From: Variovorax boronicumulans
GTDB taxonomy: Bacteria > Pseudomonadota > Gammaproteobacteria > Burkholderiales > Burkholderiaceae_C
Direction of reading: 5' to 3'
NCBI RefSeq assembly: GCF_030812215.1
Contig: NZ_JAUSSG010000005.1
Span: 310,001 to 374,000 of the forward strand
DNA: 64,000 bases
Shown: positions 35,123 to 43,982 of the stretch, in pieces
Numbering within the stretch: the first letter of the stretch is position 1
Layout: each line of letters opens with the position of its first letter
Made by a program: the position numbers and the translations under genes
The notes under the pieces: generated by a model
The model's input: the letters and a program-made list of their open reading frames with translations, nothing else
What the model was told of the DNA's origin: nothing
Databases searched by the model: none

Positions 35123-36030
35123 TTCGCGTAGGCTTCCAATGGCTTGTCGTTGGGTTCGAGCAAGAGCTGCTTGAGCGCGGGGCTCATCGGCAGGTTGAGG
35201 CTGGTGTTCTTCGGTGGAATCGCGGCCACGAACCACTTGGTGTAGATCTTCTCGAGCTCACCGCTCTTCATGAGCTTGCGCAGCGACTCGTCCACCGCCG
35301 CCTTGAAGGCCGGGTCGTCCTTGCGGAACAGCAGCGCGATCGGCTCCGAGCCCAGCGCCTCGCCGGTGATGCGGTAGGCCGTCGGGTTCTTCGAGTTCGC
35401 GATGATCCCGGCGAGCAGGTTGTCGTCGAGCACGAAGGCATCTGCGCGGCCCGACTCCATGAGGAGGAAGCTCTCCAGGTGGTCCTTGCCGAGCATCGTG
35501 TTGTACGAGACGTTCTGCGCGCGCTCGCGCTTGCGCAGCAGCTGCACGGCGGTGGTGCCGGTGGAGGCCGACACGTTGCGGCCCGCGAGCTGGTCGAGCG
35601 TGGTGATGCCCGAGTCAACCTTGGTCGCCATGCGCACCTCGCTCACATACGTGGTGAGTGCGAAGGCCACCTGCTGCTGGCGCGCGGTGTTGTTGGTGGT
35701 GGGGCCGCAGCCGATGTCCAGCGTGCCGTTCTGCACCAGCGGAATGGTGTTCTGCGCGGTCACGGCCATGTATTCGAGCCTGGCGTTGGGCGTGATGTCC
35801 TTCAGCACGCGCTCGCAGAGCTCGACGTGGTAGCCCACGTACTTCTCGCCCGCGCCCAGCATGTAGGCCATCGGCGGCGAGGCTTCGCGCACGCCGAGCA
35901 CGACCTTGCCGCTCGCCTTGATCTTGTCGAGCGTGCCGCCCGCAGGCGCGGCCTGCTGCGCGGTGGCGCTGCCGAAGGCGAGCGCGAGCAGCGTGGCAGT
36001 GGCGAGGGTCTTCAGTTGCATCTTCATCAT
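35119..36030 (-). CDS. Amino-acid ABC transporter periplasmic binding protein (GltI-like)
   Basis: A 303-residue SBP_bac_3 protein with a signal peptide (cleavage near FGSATAQQA). Early LDKIKASGKVVLGVREASPPMAY and later GTLDIGCGPTTNN are typical of polar amino-acid receptors. AGGAGA precedes the ATG. No permease or ATPase genes follow, so the membrane part must be borrowed. It lies inside an otherwise enzymatic operon, between an aldehyde dehydrogenase and an aminotransferase, which links uptake to breakdown of the same amino acid. Confidence 0.9.
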   Translation of the reverse strand: MMKMQLKTLATATLLALAFGSATAQQAAPAGGTLDKIKASGKVVLGVREASPPMAYMLGAGEKYVGYHVELCERVLKDITPNARLEYMAVTAQNTIPLVQNGTLDIGCGPTTNNTARQQQVAFALTTYVSEVRMATKVDSGITTLDQLAGRNVSASTGTTAVQLLRKRERAQNVSYNTMLGKDHLESFLLMESGRADAFVLDDNLLAGIIANSKNPTAYRITGEALGSEPIALLFRKDDPAFKAAVDESLRKLMKSGELEKIYTKWFVAAIPPKNTSLNLPMSPALKQLLLEPNDKPLEAYAK

Positions 36031-36126
36031 CTCTCTGTCTCCTGGTGGTTTTTCTTGGGTACGCGCGGCCGCCTCCTTGCCGCTGCAGCGAAGTGCTGCG
36101 CGGCAGGAACAACGGGCCGGGGTCGA

Positions 36127-37665
36127 TCAGTCGCCGATGTCGAAGGTCACGCCTTGCGCCAGAGGCAATGCCGTCGAGTAGTTGATGGTGTTGGTCGCAC
36201 GGCGCATGTACGCCTTCCAGCTGTCGGAGCCCGCTTCACGCCCGCCGCCGGTTTCCTTCTCGCCGCCGAAGGCGCCGCCGATCTCGGCACCGCTCGGGCC
36301 GATGTTGACGTTGGCGATGCCGCAGTCCGACCCCGCGCTGGACATGAAGCGCTCGGCCTCGCGCACGTTGAGCGTGAAGATCGACGACGACAGGCCCGCG
36401 CCCACCGCGTTGTGCCATTCGATGGCTTCGTCCAGCGTGCTGTAGCGCACCACGTAGAGGATGGGCGCGAAGGTCTCGCGCAGCACCGGGCCGTCGTGCG
36501 ACTTCAGTTCCACCAGCGCGGGCCGCACGTAGTAGGCGTCCTGCGTGCCGATGCCATCCACGCGGCTGCCGCCATGCACCTTCGCGCCGATCTCGCGGCT
36601 TTCGCTCAGGGCCTTCTGCATGCCCTCGAAGGCCGCGCGGTCGATCAGCGGACCGACCAGCGTGCCGGCCTCGCGCGGATCGCCCACCTGCACATTGCCG
36701 TAGACCTTCGCGAGCTTGGGCACGAGCTGGTCGTACACGCTGTCGTGCACGAACAGGCGCCGCAGCGTCGTGCAGCGCTGGCCGGCCGTGCCCATGGCTG
36801 CGAAGGCGATGCCACGCAGCGTGAGATCGAGGTCGGCCGAGGGCGTGACGATGGCGGCGTTGTTGCCGCCGAGTTCGAGAATCGCGCGAGCGAAGCGCGC
36901 GGCCAGCTTGGGCCCGACCTGCCGACCCATCGCCGTGGAGCCGGTCGCCGAGAGGATCGGCACGCGATGGTCGTCCACCAGCACTTCGCCGATGTCGCGC
37001 TGGCCCAGCAAGAGACCCAGCAGGCCTTCGGGCGCGTCGCCGAAACGGGCGATGGCGCGTTCGGCGATGGCGTGCACGGCCAGTGCGGTGAGCGGTGTTT
37101 TCTCGGACGGCTTCCACACCACCGAGTCGCCGCACACGAGCGCGAGTGCCGCATTCCACGACCACACGGCCACGGGGAAGTTGAAGGCCGAGATCACGCC
37201 GCAGACGCCCAGCGGATGCCAGGTTTCCATCATCCGGTGCTCGGCGCGCTCGGTGGCCAGCGTGAGGCCGTAGAGCTGGCGCGAGAGGCCGACCGCGAAG
37301 TCGCAGATGTCGATCATTTCCTGCACCTCGCCCGCGCCTTCGGACGGGATCTTGCCGGCCTCCAGCGTGACGAGGCGTCCGAGGTCGCGCTTGGCGGCGC
37401 GCAGCTCTTCGCCCAGGAGACGCACCAGCTCGCCGCGCCGCGGCGCCGGCACATTGCGCCAGGCCTTGAAGGCCTCGTGCGCCCGGCCGATCGCGCCGGT
37501 GGCTTCCACGGCCGTGGTCTGCGGCACCTCTGCGATCACCTCGCCGCTGACCGGCGAGCGCACCGTCAGCTCGCCGCCGGTGTAGGCGGCGCGGGGCACG
37601 CCCAGGCGCTGCAGCAATTGTTCGACTTCGGTGGGGACAGAAAGGGTGGCTTGGGCTTCAGACAT
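36127..37665 (-). CDS. Aldehyde dehydrogenase, family 7 (aminoadipate-semialdehyde/antiquitin-like)
   Basis: A 512-residue NAD-linked aldehyde dehydrogenase. The nucleophile is Cys298 in GTAGQRCTTLRR and the general-base glutamate lies in ILELGGNNAAIV. HPLGVCGVISAFNFPVAVW is distinctive of the ALDH7 (antiquitin, piperideine-6-carboxylate dehydrogenase) branch. It is first in a four-gene minus-strand operon. ALDH7 enzymes commonly act in lysine breakdown, but other amino aldehydes are possible. The start MSEAQATLSVPTEVEQLL was preferred over an ATG 20 codons upstream. Confidence 0.9.
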   Translation of the reverse strand: MSEAQATLSVPTEVEQLLQRLGVPRAAYTGGELTVRSPVSGEVIAEVPQTTAVEATGAIGRAHEAFKAWRNVPAPRRGELVRLLGEELRAAKRDLGRLVTLEAGKIPSEGAGEVQEMIDICDFAVGLSRQLYGLTLATERAEHRMMETWHPLGVCGVISAFNFPVAVWSWNAALALVCGDSVVWKPSEKTPLTALAVHAIAERAIARFGDAPEGLLGLLLGQRDIGEVLVDDHRVPILSATGSTAMGRQVGPKLAARFARAILELGGNNAAIVTPSADLDLTLRGIAFAAMGTAGQRCTTLRRLFVHDSVYDQLVPKLAKVYGNVQVGDPREAGTLVGPLIDRAAFEGMQKALSESREIGAKVHGGSRVDGIGTQDAYYVRPALVELKSHDGPVLRETFAPILYVVRYSTLDEAIEWHNAVGAGLSSSIFTLNVREAERFMSSAGSDCGIANVNIGPSGAEIGGAFGGEKETGGGREAGSDSWKAYMRRATNTINYSTALPLAQGVTFDIGD

Positions 37666-37865
37666 GGGCGCGCTCCGGGAAGGAGGGAGAAGAAAGACAA
37701 CAGGAGGCCGGGGAAATGCGGCCAATATCTGCGAATCCCGCGCGCTTGCCTAGTGAAAAAAAGGAAGGACTTGATGCGTTTGCGGAATGAACTCGGCGCC
37801 TGCTCCCCGCGCGACGCGGTGCGCGCCTACGCGCAACCCGCCGCCCCGCGCCCAAGATTCGCGCG

Positions 37866-38366
37866 ATGAAAGTCATCCACGCCCTCTACGCCGCGATCCA
37901 CGCACTGATGGCACTCGCGTTCGCGGTCGCCTCGCTCGTGCTGGTCGTGATCGCGGCGCGTGCGGGCTGGGGCGCCGTGATGCAGGGCCTGGACCTTCCG
38001 GCGGCCGAGGCGATCATCGAAGCGGTGGGCCTGCTCGCAGCCGGCGTCGTGGCGCTGCAGATCTCGCAGACCGTGCTCGAAGAAGAGGTGGTGCGCGACG
38101 CGCACATCGGCGCACCCACGCGCGTGCGCCGGTTCCTCTCGCGCTTCATGGTGGTGATCGTGGTGGCCGTCGCGGTCGAAGGGTTGGTCGCGACCTTCAA
38201 GGCGCGCGAAGCGCCCGAGTTGATGCTGCACGCCGCCGCCATGCTCGGTGCCGTGGGCCTGCTGATGGCAGGCTGGGGCCTCTTCATCCGCCTGAACCGC
38301 TACGCCGAGGAGCTGGAGCCCGAGGCCATGGCAGAGGCCAAGAGCGAAGACCGCAAGCTGAAGTGA
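37866..38366 (+). CDS. Hypothetical four-helix membrane protein
   Basis: A 166-residue protein with four hydrophobic segments (about residues 8-30, 48-66, 98-114 and 124-142) and a charged C-terminal tail. It lacks a cleavable signal and any motif I can assign. It lies alone on the plus strand between two minus-strand genes, and its stop TGA abuts the stop of the IclR gene (TGATCA). Conserved unknown membrane protein is the fairest description. Confidence 0.7.
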   Translation: MKVIHALYAAIHALMALAFAVASLVLVVIAARAGWGAVMQGLDLPAAEAIIEAVGLLAAGVVALQISQTVLEEEVVRDAHIGAPTRVRRFLSRFMVVIVVAVAVEGLVATFKAREAPELMLHAAAMLGAVGLLMAGWGLFIRLNRYAEELEPEAMAEAKSEDRKLK

Positions 38367-39245
38367 TCAGTCCGGGCCGGGCGCCTCGGGCAGCGAGATC
38401 TTCTGCCCGCCCGGCGAGCCCGCCAGGCTCTGCGCCGGCCGCCTGAGCGTCGCATCGAAGGGATTGATCTTCGGTCCGATGGCGGCGGCTTCCCGCTTGA
38501 GCAACTCCACCACCGTCGGCATGCGGTCCGCATTGAGCCGGTCGGCAATCGTGCCGACGCTCAGCGCGGCCACCGCGCGCCCTTCACGGTCGAGGATGGG
38601 CACCGCCACGCCCGCCATGCCTTCGAGCAGCCCGGTGTTGCGGCCTGCGTAGCCGGCCTGCCGCACGCGCTCGATTTCGGTGCGCAGATAGACCTCGTCG
38701 TACACGCCGTACTCGCGCACCCGCGAGAGATTGAAGCGGATCACCTCTTCGCGCTCCGCCTCCGGCAGGAACGCGAGGATCGCCAGCGCGCCCTGCCCCA
38801 CGCCCAGTGCGATGCGCCCGCCGATGTCGCCGGTGAACGAGCGGATGGGAAACGGCCCCTCGCTGCGGTCCAGGCAGATGGCGTCGAAGCCGCTGCGCGC
38901 CAACAGGAAGATGCTGTCGCCCAGGCTCGCGCACAGCCGCAGCAGTACCGGCCGGCAAATCGAGCGCAGGTCGCCGGGGTTGCCCGCGCTCGCCGCGAGC
39001 GCAAAGAAATCGATGCCGAGGCGATAGAGCTTGGTGCGCTCGTCCTGCTCGACCATGCCCTCGGCCATGAGCGCCTGCAGCAAACGGTGCGTGGTGGCTT
39101 GCGTGAGGCCCACGGAACGTGCGATCTGGGTCACGCGACCGCCCTCGGCCTGCACCGCGCCGAGCGCGCGGATCACCGAAAAGACGCGCGGCACGCCGCC
39201 GCTGGACGCGGGCGACGCCGAGGCCGCCTCCGAAGTGCTTTCCAT
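38367..39245 (-). CDS. IclR-family transcriptional regulator
   Basis: A 292-residue regulator: a winged helix-turn-helix at about residues 20-80 (RVFSVIRALGAV, then THRLLQALMAEGMVEQ) and the IclR effector domain to about residue 265. The start at 39245 (MESTSEAAS) avoids reading through the control region. It is divergent from the seven-gene transporter and flavoprotein operon, which it most likely controls. Four TGGAAT half-sites lie in the shared region. Confidence 0.9.
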   Translation of the reverse strand: MESTSEAASASPASSGGVPRVFSVIRALGAVQAEGGRVTQIARSVGLTQATTHRLLQALMAEGMVEQDERTKLYRLGIDFFALAASAGNPGDLRSICRPVLLRLCASLGDSIFLLARSGFDAICLDRSEGPFPIRSFTGDIGGRIALGVGQGALAILAFLPEAEREEVIRFNLSRVREYGVYDEVYLRTEIERVRQAGYAGRNTGLLEGMAGVAVPILDREGRAVAALSVGTIADRLNADRMPTVVELLKREAAAIGPKINPFDATLRRPAQSLAGSPGGQKISLPEAPGPD

Positions 39246-39257
39246 ACCTTGCTCCCG

Positions 39258-39335
39258 TGGAATTCTTTGGGTCGATTTTGTCGATGATATTCCAATGAAT
39301 GGAATAAATCGCAGAAAGATTCTGATTAGTGGAAT
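39258..39335. promoter_or_regulatory. Cluster of TGGAAT half-sites, probable IclR-type operator region
   Basis: ATTCCA-N5-TGGAAT forms an inverted repeat at 39289-39305. Extra direct TGGAAT copies are at 39258-39263 and 39330-39335. The stretch is also locally AT-rich, as expected of a promoter. Its place between a divergent IclR gene and the operon at 39452 makes it the likely regulator target. Confidence 0.55.
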
Positions 39336-39451
39336 ACCCGAGGCGTTCTGGCGCAATCGTTGCAATAGAGTGAATCGAAAGTACCCAGCAGTCCATGGCC
39401 TGCACCAAGGTGTCGCACGCCATCTTTCCTGCCCCCACGAAAGGCGTTTCC

Positions 39452-40522
39452 ATGTCATTCCTACGGCTTACCGACGTGACCAAGTTCTACGGCAGCACCC
39501 GCGCGGTGTCGGCGATGAACCTCAGCGTCGAAAAGGGCGAGTTCGTGTCGCTGCTCGGCCCCTCGGGCTGCGGCAAGACCACGACGCTGCAGATGATTGC
39601 GGGCTTCGAGGCGGTCTCCAGCGGCCGCATCGAACTCGCGGGCAAGGACATCACGAATGCCAAGGCCAACACGCGCGGCCTGGGCATCGTGTTCCAGAGC
39701 TACGCGCTCTTTCCGCACATGACGGTGGCCGACAACGTGAGCTTCGGCCTGGAGATGCGCAAGATGCCGAAGGCCGAGCGCGCCGACCGCGTGAAGCAGG
39801 CACTGGCGCTGGTGCATCTGGAGATGCACGCCACGCGTTATCCGCGCGAACTCTCGGGCGGCCAGCGGCAGCGCGTGGCGCTCGCCCGCGCGCTGGTGAT
39901 CGAGCCGCCGGTGCTGCTGCTCGACGAACCGCTCTCCAACCTGGACGCCAAGCTGCGCGAGGAGATGCAGTTCGAGCTGCGCCAGATCCAGCGCAAGGTC
40001 GGCACCACCACGGTGATGGTCACGCACGACCAGAGCGAGGCCATGTCGATCAGCGACCGCGTGGTGGTCATGGAAGGCGGCTGCGCCACGCAGATCGATC
40101 ATCCGCACCGCGTGTACGAGCATCCGAGCACGCGCTTCATCTCCACCTTCGTGGGCAAGGCCAACCTGCTGAACGGGCGCGTGACGGCCTGCGGCACCGG
40201 CAGCTGCAAGGTCGAGGTCGGCCCGCTCGCGGTGCAGGTCGATGACGACGGTTTCAAGACCGGCGCCGCGGTGCTCATGAGCGTGCGGCCCGAAAAGCTC
40301 CAGCTCGTCATGGCCGGCCGCGGCCGGCTCGACGGCACGGTGCAGGAACGCTTCTTCCTCGGCAGCCAGTGGCTCTACCGCGTGAACACGCCCGCCGGTG
40401 ACCTGATGGTGTTGAGCCCCAACGACGGCCGCGAGGCGCTGGACGAAGGCAACGCCGTGGGCATCGACTGGCCCGCGCACTGCACGCGGCTGCTGCCGGC
40501 CGAGGAGGCGGTCGCGGCATGA
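39452..40522 (+). CDS. ABC transporter ATP-binding protein (PotA-like)
   Basis: A 356-residue importer ATPase: Walker A GPSGCGKTT at 36-44, signature LSGGQRQRV from residue 134, Walker B VLLLDEPLSNLDAKL, then a C-terminal TOBE domain (about 240-350). This form drives Pot (spermidine/putrescine), iron and opine importers. The start MSFLRLTDVTKFYG was chosen from the family; an ATG 19 codons upstream exists. It is the first gene of the operon and overlaps the next by four bases. Confidence 0.93.
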   Translation: MSFLRLTDVTKFYGSTRAVSAMNLSVEKGEFVSLLGPSGCGKTTTLQMIAGFEAVSSGRIELAGKDITNAKANTRGLGIVFQSYALFPHMTVADNVSFGLEMRKMPKAERADRVKQALALVHLEMHATRYPRELSGGQRQRVALARALVIEPPVLLLDEPLSNLDAKLREEMQFELRQIQRKVGTTTVMVTHDQSEAMSISDRVVVMEGGCATQIDHPHRVYEHPSTRFISTFVGKANLLNGRVTACGTGSCKVEVGPLAVQVDDDGFKTGAAVLMSVRPEKLQLVMAGRGRLDGTVQERFFLGSQWLYRVNTPAGDLMVLSPNDGREALDEGNAVGIDWPAHCTRLLPAEEAVAA

Positions 40523-41379
40523 GCGGCATCCGAAACAAGGCCGCGCCATGGTGGCTGTCGGGCCCCGCCCTGCTTCTCTTCACCGCGCTGCTGCTGGTGC
40601 CGCTGCTGCTCACCGCGGTGCTGTCGTTCAACGTGTACGACCCAGCCACCGGGCCGAAGGCGGGCGAGTTCACGCTGGAACACTACGCGCACGTGTTCAC
40701 CGACTCGTACTACCACGGCATCTTCTGGCGCACCTTCTGGATCTCGGCGCTGGTCACCTTGATCTGCGTGGTCATCGGCGCGCCCGAGGCCTATGTGCTC
40801 AGCCGCATGCGCAACCCGTGGCGCTCGATCCTGTTGCTGGTGGTGCTCGCGCCGCTGCTGGTGTCGGTGGTGGTGCGCGCCTTCGGCTGGAGCATGCTGC
40901 TCGGCCCCGAGGGCGCGGTCAATTCGCTGCTGGGCCTCGTGGGCATCGGGCCGGTGAAGATGCTCTACACCGAGATCGCGGTGATCGTCGCGCTGGTGCA
41001 CGTGATGCTGCCGTTCATGGTGATCCCGGTATGGACCTCGCTGCAGAAGCTGGACCCGGGTGTCGAGAACGCGGCGCTCTCGCTCAAGGCCTCGCCGTTC
41101 ACCACGCTGCGGCGCATCGTGCTGCCGCAGGTGATGCCGGGCATTCTTTCCGGCAGCCTGATCGTGTTCGGCCTGGCCGCGAGTTCGTTCGCGATTCCCG
41201 GGCTGCTCGGCGGGCGTCGACTGAAGATGGTCGCGACGGTCGTCTACGACGAGTACCTGAGCGAGCTCAATTGGCCGCTCGGTGCCGCCATCGCACTCAC
41301 GCTGCTCGCCGCGAACCTCATCGTGATGCTGAGCTACAACCGCCTCGTCGAAGGCCGCTACAAGAAAGCGCTGGGCTGA
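40519..41379 (+). CDS. ABC transporter permease (PotB-like)
   Basis: A 286-residue inner-membrane protein with six hydrophobic segments. The ATPase-contact loop (EAA motif) is NAALSLKASPFTTLRRIVLPQ. It pairs with the second permease at 41470. The gene is coupled to the ATPase gene by an ATGA overlap. Confidence 0.9.
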   Translation: MSGIRNKAAPWWLSGPALLLFTALLLVPLLLTAVLSFNVYDPATGPKAGEFTLEHYAHVFTDSYYHGIFWRTFWISALVTLICVVIGAPEAYVLSRMRNPWRSILLLVVLAPLLVSVVVRAFGWSMLLGPEGAVNSLLGLVGIGPVKMLYTEIAVIVALVHVMLPFMVIPVWTSLQKLDPGVENAALSLKASPFTTLRRIVLPQVMPGILSGSLIVFGLAASSFAIPGLLGGRRLKMVATVVYDEYLSELNWPLGAAIALTLLAANLIVMLSYNRLVEGRYKKALG

Positions 41380-41382
41380 AAT

Positions 41383-41466
41383 GACCCCCACGCTCCATCA
41401 CTTCGTGTATTCGCTGCCCCCCGAGGGGGCGCAGGCCTCCCTTGGGGCGGCCCGGCGGGAGGCCTC
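41383..41466. repeat. Dispersed intergenic repeat, copy 3
   Basis: It fills almost the whole 90-base gap between the two permease genes. ACTTCGTGTATTCGCTGCCC, CCCGAGGGGGCGC and GGGGCGGCCCGGCGGG are parts of a repeat often met between Comamonadaceae genes, related to the copies near 490 and 47958. It interrupts an operon otherwise joined by overlaps. Confidence 0.7.
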
Positions 41467-41469
41467 GGC

Positions 41470-42264
41470 ATGAGCAAGAACGGCCCCTTCGCCCTCGCGT
41501 TCAACGCGCTCGTCATCACCTTCATGCTGGCGCCGCTGCTGGTGGTGTGCATCGTCGCGTTCACGCCCGAGAACACGCTGACTATTCCGACCACCAGCTT
41601 CTCGCTGCGCTGGTTCGCCGCGGTGTTCGCGCACCCGGACTTCATGCAGTCGTTCTGGAACAGCCTGTGGCTCGCGCTGGCCTCGGCCACCATCGCCACG
41701 CTGCTGGCGGTGCCGGCGGGCATGGCGATCACGCGCTACGAGTTTCCGGGGCGCGATTTCTTGAATGGCCTCTTTCTCTCGCCGCTGATCATTCCGCACC
41801 TGGTGCTGGGCGTGGCGCTCTTGCGCCTGTTCGCGCTGGTGGGTGGCACGGGCAGCTTCGGCTGGCTGGTGATGGCGCATGCGCTCATCGTCACGCCCTA
41901 CACGCTGCGCCTGGTGGTGGCGGCGCTCGTGGGCTTCGACCGCAGCGCCGAGCAGGCCGCGCTTTCGCTGGGCGCGAGCCAGGCGACGGTGTTCCGGCGC
42001 ATCACGCTGCCGATGATCCTGCCGGGCGTGACCGGTGGCTGGATGCTCGCTTTCATCAACAGCTTCGACGAAGTGACGATGTCGATCTTCGTGACCTCGC
42101 CGAGCACGGTGACGCTGCCGGTGCGCATGTACATGTATGCGACCGAGTCGATCGATCCGCTGATGGCCGCGGTGTCGGCGCTGATGGTGGCGGTGACCGC
42201 GGTGGCGATGGTGATCCTCGACCGGCTCTACGGGCTGGACCGCGTGCTGGTGGGGCGCAAGTAG
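41470..42264 (+). CDS. ABC transporter permease (PotC-like)
   Basis: A 264-residue membrane protein with about six hydrophobic segments and the EAA loop EQAALSLGASQATVFRRITLP. It forms the channel with the permease at 40519. Its stop TAG is followed at once by the ATG of the [2Fe-2S] gene, so transport and oxidation genes are translated together. Confidence 0.92.
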   Translation: MSKNGPFALAFNALVITFMLAPLLVVCIVAFTPENTLTIPTTSFSLRWFAAVFAHPDFMQSFWNSLWLALASATIATLLAVPAGMAITRYEFPGRDFLNGLFLSPLIIPHLVLGVALLRLFALVGGTGSFGWLVMAHALIVTPYTLRLVVAALVGFDRSAEQAALSLGASQATVFRRITLPMILPGVTGGWMLAFINSFDEVTMSIFVTSPSTVTLPVRMYMYATESIDPLMAAVSALMVAVTAVAMVILDRLYGLDRVLVGRK

Positions 42265-42573
42265 ATGGCATCGAACGCAACAAACCACGCATTGCTGCAT
42301 CGCGTGGCCGAGACCGGCCGTGTCGCCGTGCCCTTCACGCTCGACGGTGAGCCCGCTTCTGCATTGGCCGGCGACACGGTGCTCACCGCCGTACTCACGC
42401 AAGGCAGCCAACTCCGCCGCAACGAATTCAGCGACATGCCGCGCGCCGGCTTCTGCATGATGGGCGCCTGCCAGGACTGCTGGATCGCCACCGCCGAAGG
42501 CGAGCGCCTGCGTGCCTGCTCGACCTTCATCGCGCCGGGGATGGAACTGGTCACCGGACGGAGCGGCGCATGA
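42265..42573 (+). CDS. Small [2Fe-2S] subunit of a flavoprotein dehydrogenase (HcnA/opine-oxidase gamma type)
   Basis: A 102-residue ferredoxin-like protein with cysteines in GFCMMGACQDCW and RACS, the pattern of the Fer2_4 family. Such proteins are the small subunit of HcnABC (hydrogen cyanide synthase), opine/nopaline oxidases and D-hydroxyproline dehydrogenases. It should pass electrons between the two flavin subunits encoded next. It overlaps the next gene by four bases. Confidence 0.88.
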   Translation: MASNATNHALLHRVAETGRVAVPFTLDGEPASALAGDTVLTAVLTQGSQLRRNEFSDMPRAGFCMMGACQDCWIATAEGERLRACSTFIAPGMELVTGRSGA

Positions 42574-43982
42574 CGACGAATGCCGAGCTTCAACCCGTGA
42601 TCGTCGGCGCCGGGCCGGCCGGTGTGCGCGCGGCAGAGGCGCTGGTTGCACATGGACTGCGCCCCGTCGTGATCGACGAGTCCTCGCGTGCCGGCGGACA
42701 GATCTACCGCCGGCCACCCGCCAACTTCATCCAGCGCACCGCGGCCACGCTCTACGGCTTCGAGGCCTCGCGTGCGAACGCGGTGCACGAAGCTTTCGAC
42801 GCGCTGCGCGATCGCATCGACTACCGCCCCGACAGCCTGGTGTGGAATGCACAGGCCGGCGTGCTCGACGTGCTGCACAACCCGACACGCACCACCACGC
42901 GCGTGCCCCATGGCGCACTGATCGTCGCAACCGGCGCGACCGACCGCGTGCTGCCCGTGCCTGGGTGGACCTTGCCTGGCGTCTACACGCTCGGCGGCGC
43001 GCAGGTCGCGCTCAAGTTCCAGGGCTGCGCCATCGGCGAGCGCGTGGTGTTCATGGGCACGGGGCCGTTGCTGTATCTCGTGGCGTATCAATACGCGAAG
43101 GCCGGCGCGAAGGTTGCGGCCGTGCTGGACACCGCGCGGCTCACCGACCAGATCGCCGCGACGCCCGCGATGCTGCGCCAGCCCGCCGTGTTCGCGAAGG
43201 GCGTGTACTTCGTCGCATGGCTGCGCGCGCATGGCGTGCCGCTGCACAGCGGCGTGCGGCCGCTGCGCGTGACCGGCGACGACGAGGCGCGGCGTGTCAC
43301 CGGCATTGCGTGGCACGACGGCCGCGAGGAGCGCGCGCTCGACTGCGACGCCGTCGGCTTTGGCTACGCACTGCGCTCCGAAACCCAGCTCGCCGATCTG
43401 CTCGGCTGCCGTTTCGAATTCGCTTCGATGCACCGCGCCCACCTGCCGGTGCGCGACGCGGCGGGCCGCGCCAGCGTCGAAGGCGTCTACCTCGCGGGCG
43501 ATGGCGCCGGCATCATGGGCGCCGATGCGGCCGAGTGGGCGGGCGAGCGCGCCGCGCTCGCGCTGCTGGCGGACCGTGGCGTGGCCATCGACACCGCGCG
43601 CGCCGAAGCGCTCGAACGCAAGCTCGAAGGACTGACGGGTTTCCGCCGTGGACTGGAGCGCGCCTTTCCGCTGCCGCAGGACTGGGCCGCGAACGCGCCC
43701 GACGACCTCGTCATCTGCCGCTGCGAGAACGTCACCGCCGGCACGCTGCGCCAGACCGTTGTCGTCAACGGCGCCGACGAGATGAACCGCCTGAAGGCGC
43801 TGTCTCGCGTCGGCATGGGCCGCTGCCAGGGCCGCATGTGCGGCGTGGCCGCGGCAGAAATCCTCGCGCATGCGACGGGCCAGCCGCTGCAGCAGGTGGG
43901 CCGGCTGCGCGGGCAGGCGCCGATCAAGCCGATCCCGATCCATCTCGCCGTGCGCGCGGCCAGCGAAGGAGCGAGCGCATGA
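42570..43982 (+). CDS. NAD/FAD-type flavoprotein subunit with C-terminal [2Fe-2S] domain (HcnB/OoxA type)
   Basis: A 470-residue pyridine-nucleotide-disulfide-oxidoreductase-like protein: the FAD loop VIVGAGPAGVRAAEAL, a second nucleotide loop GTGPLLYLVAYQYAKAGA, and a C-terminal cysteine cluster (CRCENV ... GRCQGRMCG) like the BFD-type iron-sulfur domain of HcnB and opine oxidase A. It is one of three subunits encoded in tandem. It probably hands electrons from the amine-oxidising subunit to the respiratory chain. Confidence 0.9.
   Translation: MTTNAELQPVIVGAGPAGVRAAEALVAHGLRPVVIDESSRAGGQIYRRPPANFIQRTAATLYGFEASRANAVHEAFDALRDRIDYRPDSLVWNAQAGVLDVLHNPTRTTTRVPHGALIVATGATDRVLPVPGWTLPGVYTLGGAQVALKFQGCAIGERVVFMGTGPLLYLVAYQYAKAGAKVAAVLDTARLTDQIAATPAMLRQPAVFAKGVYFVAWLRAHGVPLHSGVRPLRVTGDDEARRVTGIAWHDGREERALDCDAVGFGYALRSETQLADLLGCRFEFASMHRAHLPVRDAAGRASVEGVYLAGDGAGIMGADAAEWAGERAALALLADRGVAIDTARAEALERKLEGLTGFRRGLERAFPLPQDWAANAPDDLVICRCENVTAGTLRQTVVVNGADEMNRLKALSRVGMGRCQGRMCGVAAAEILAHATGQPLQQVGRLRGQAPIKPIPIHLAVRAASEGASA

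Noticed and set aside
35479-37869. 796-codon plus-strand frame
   Set aside because: It spans the binding protein and aldehyde dehydrogenase genes in antisense, with no recognisable domain.
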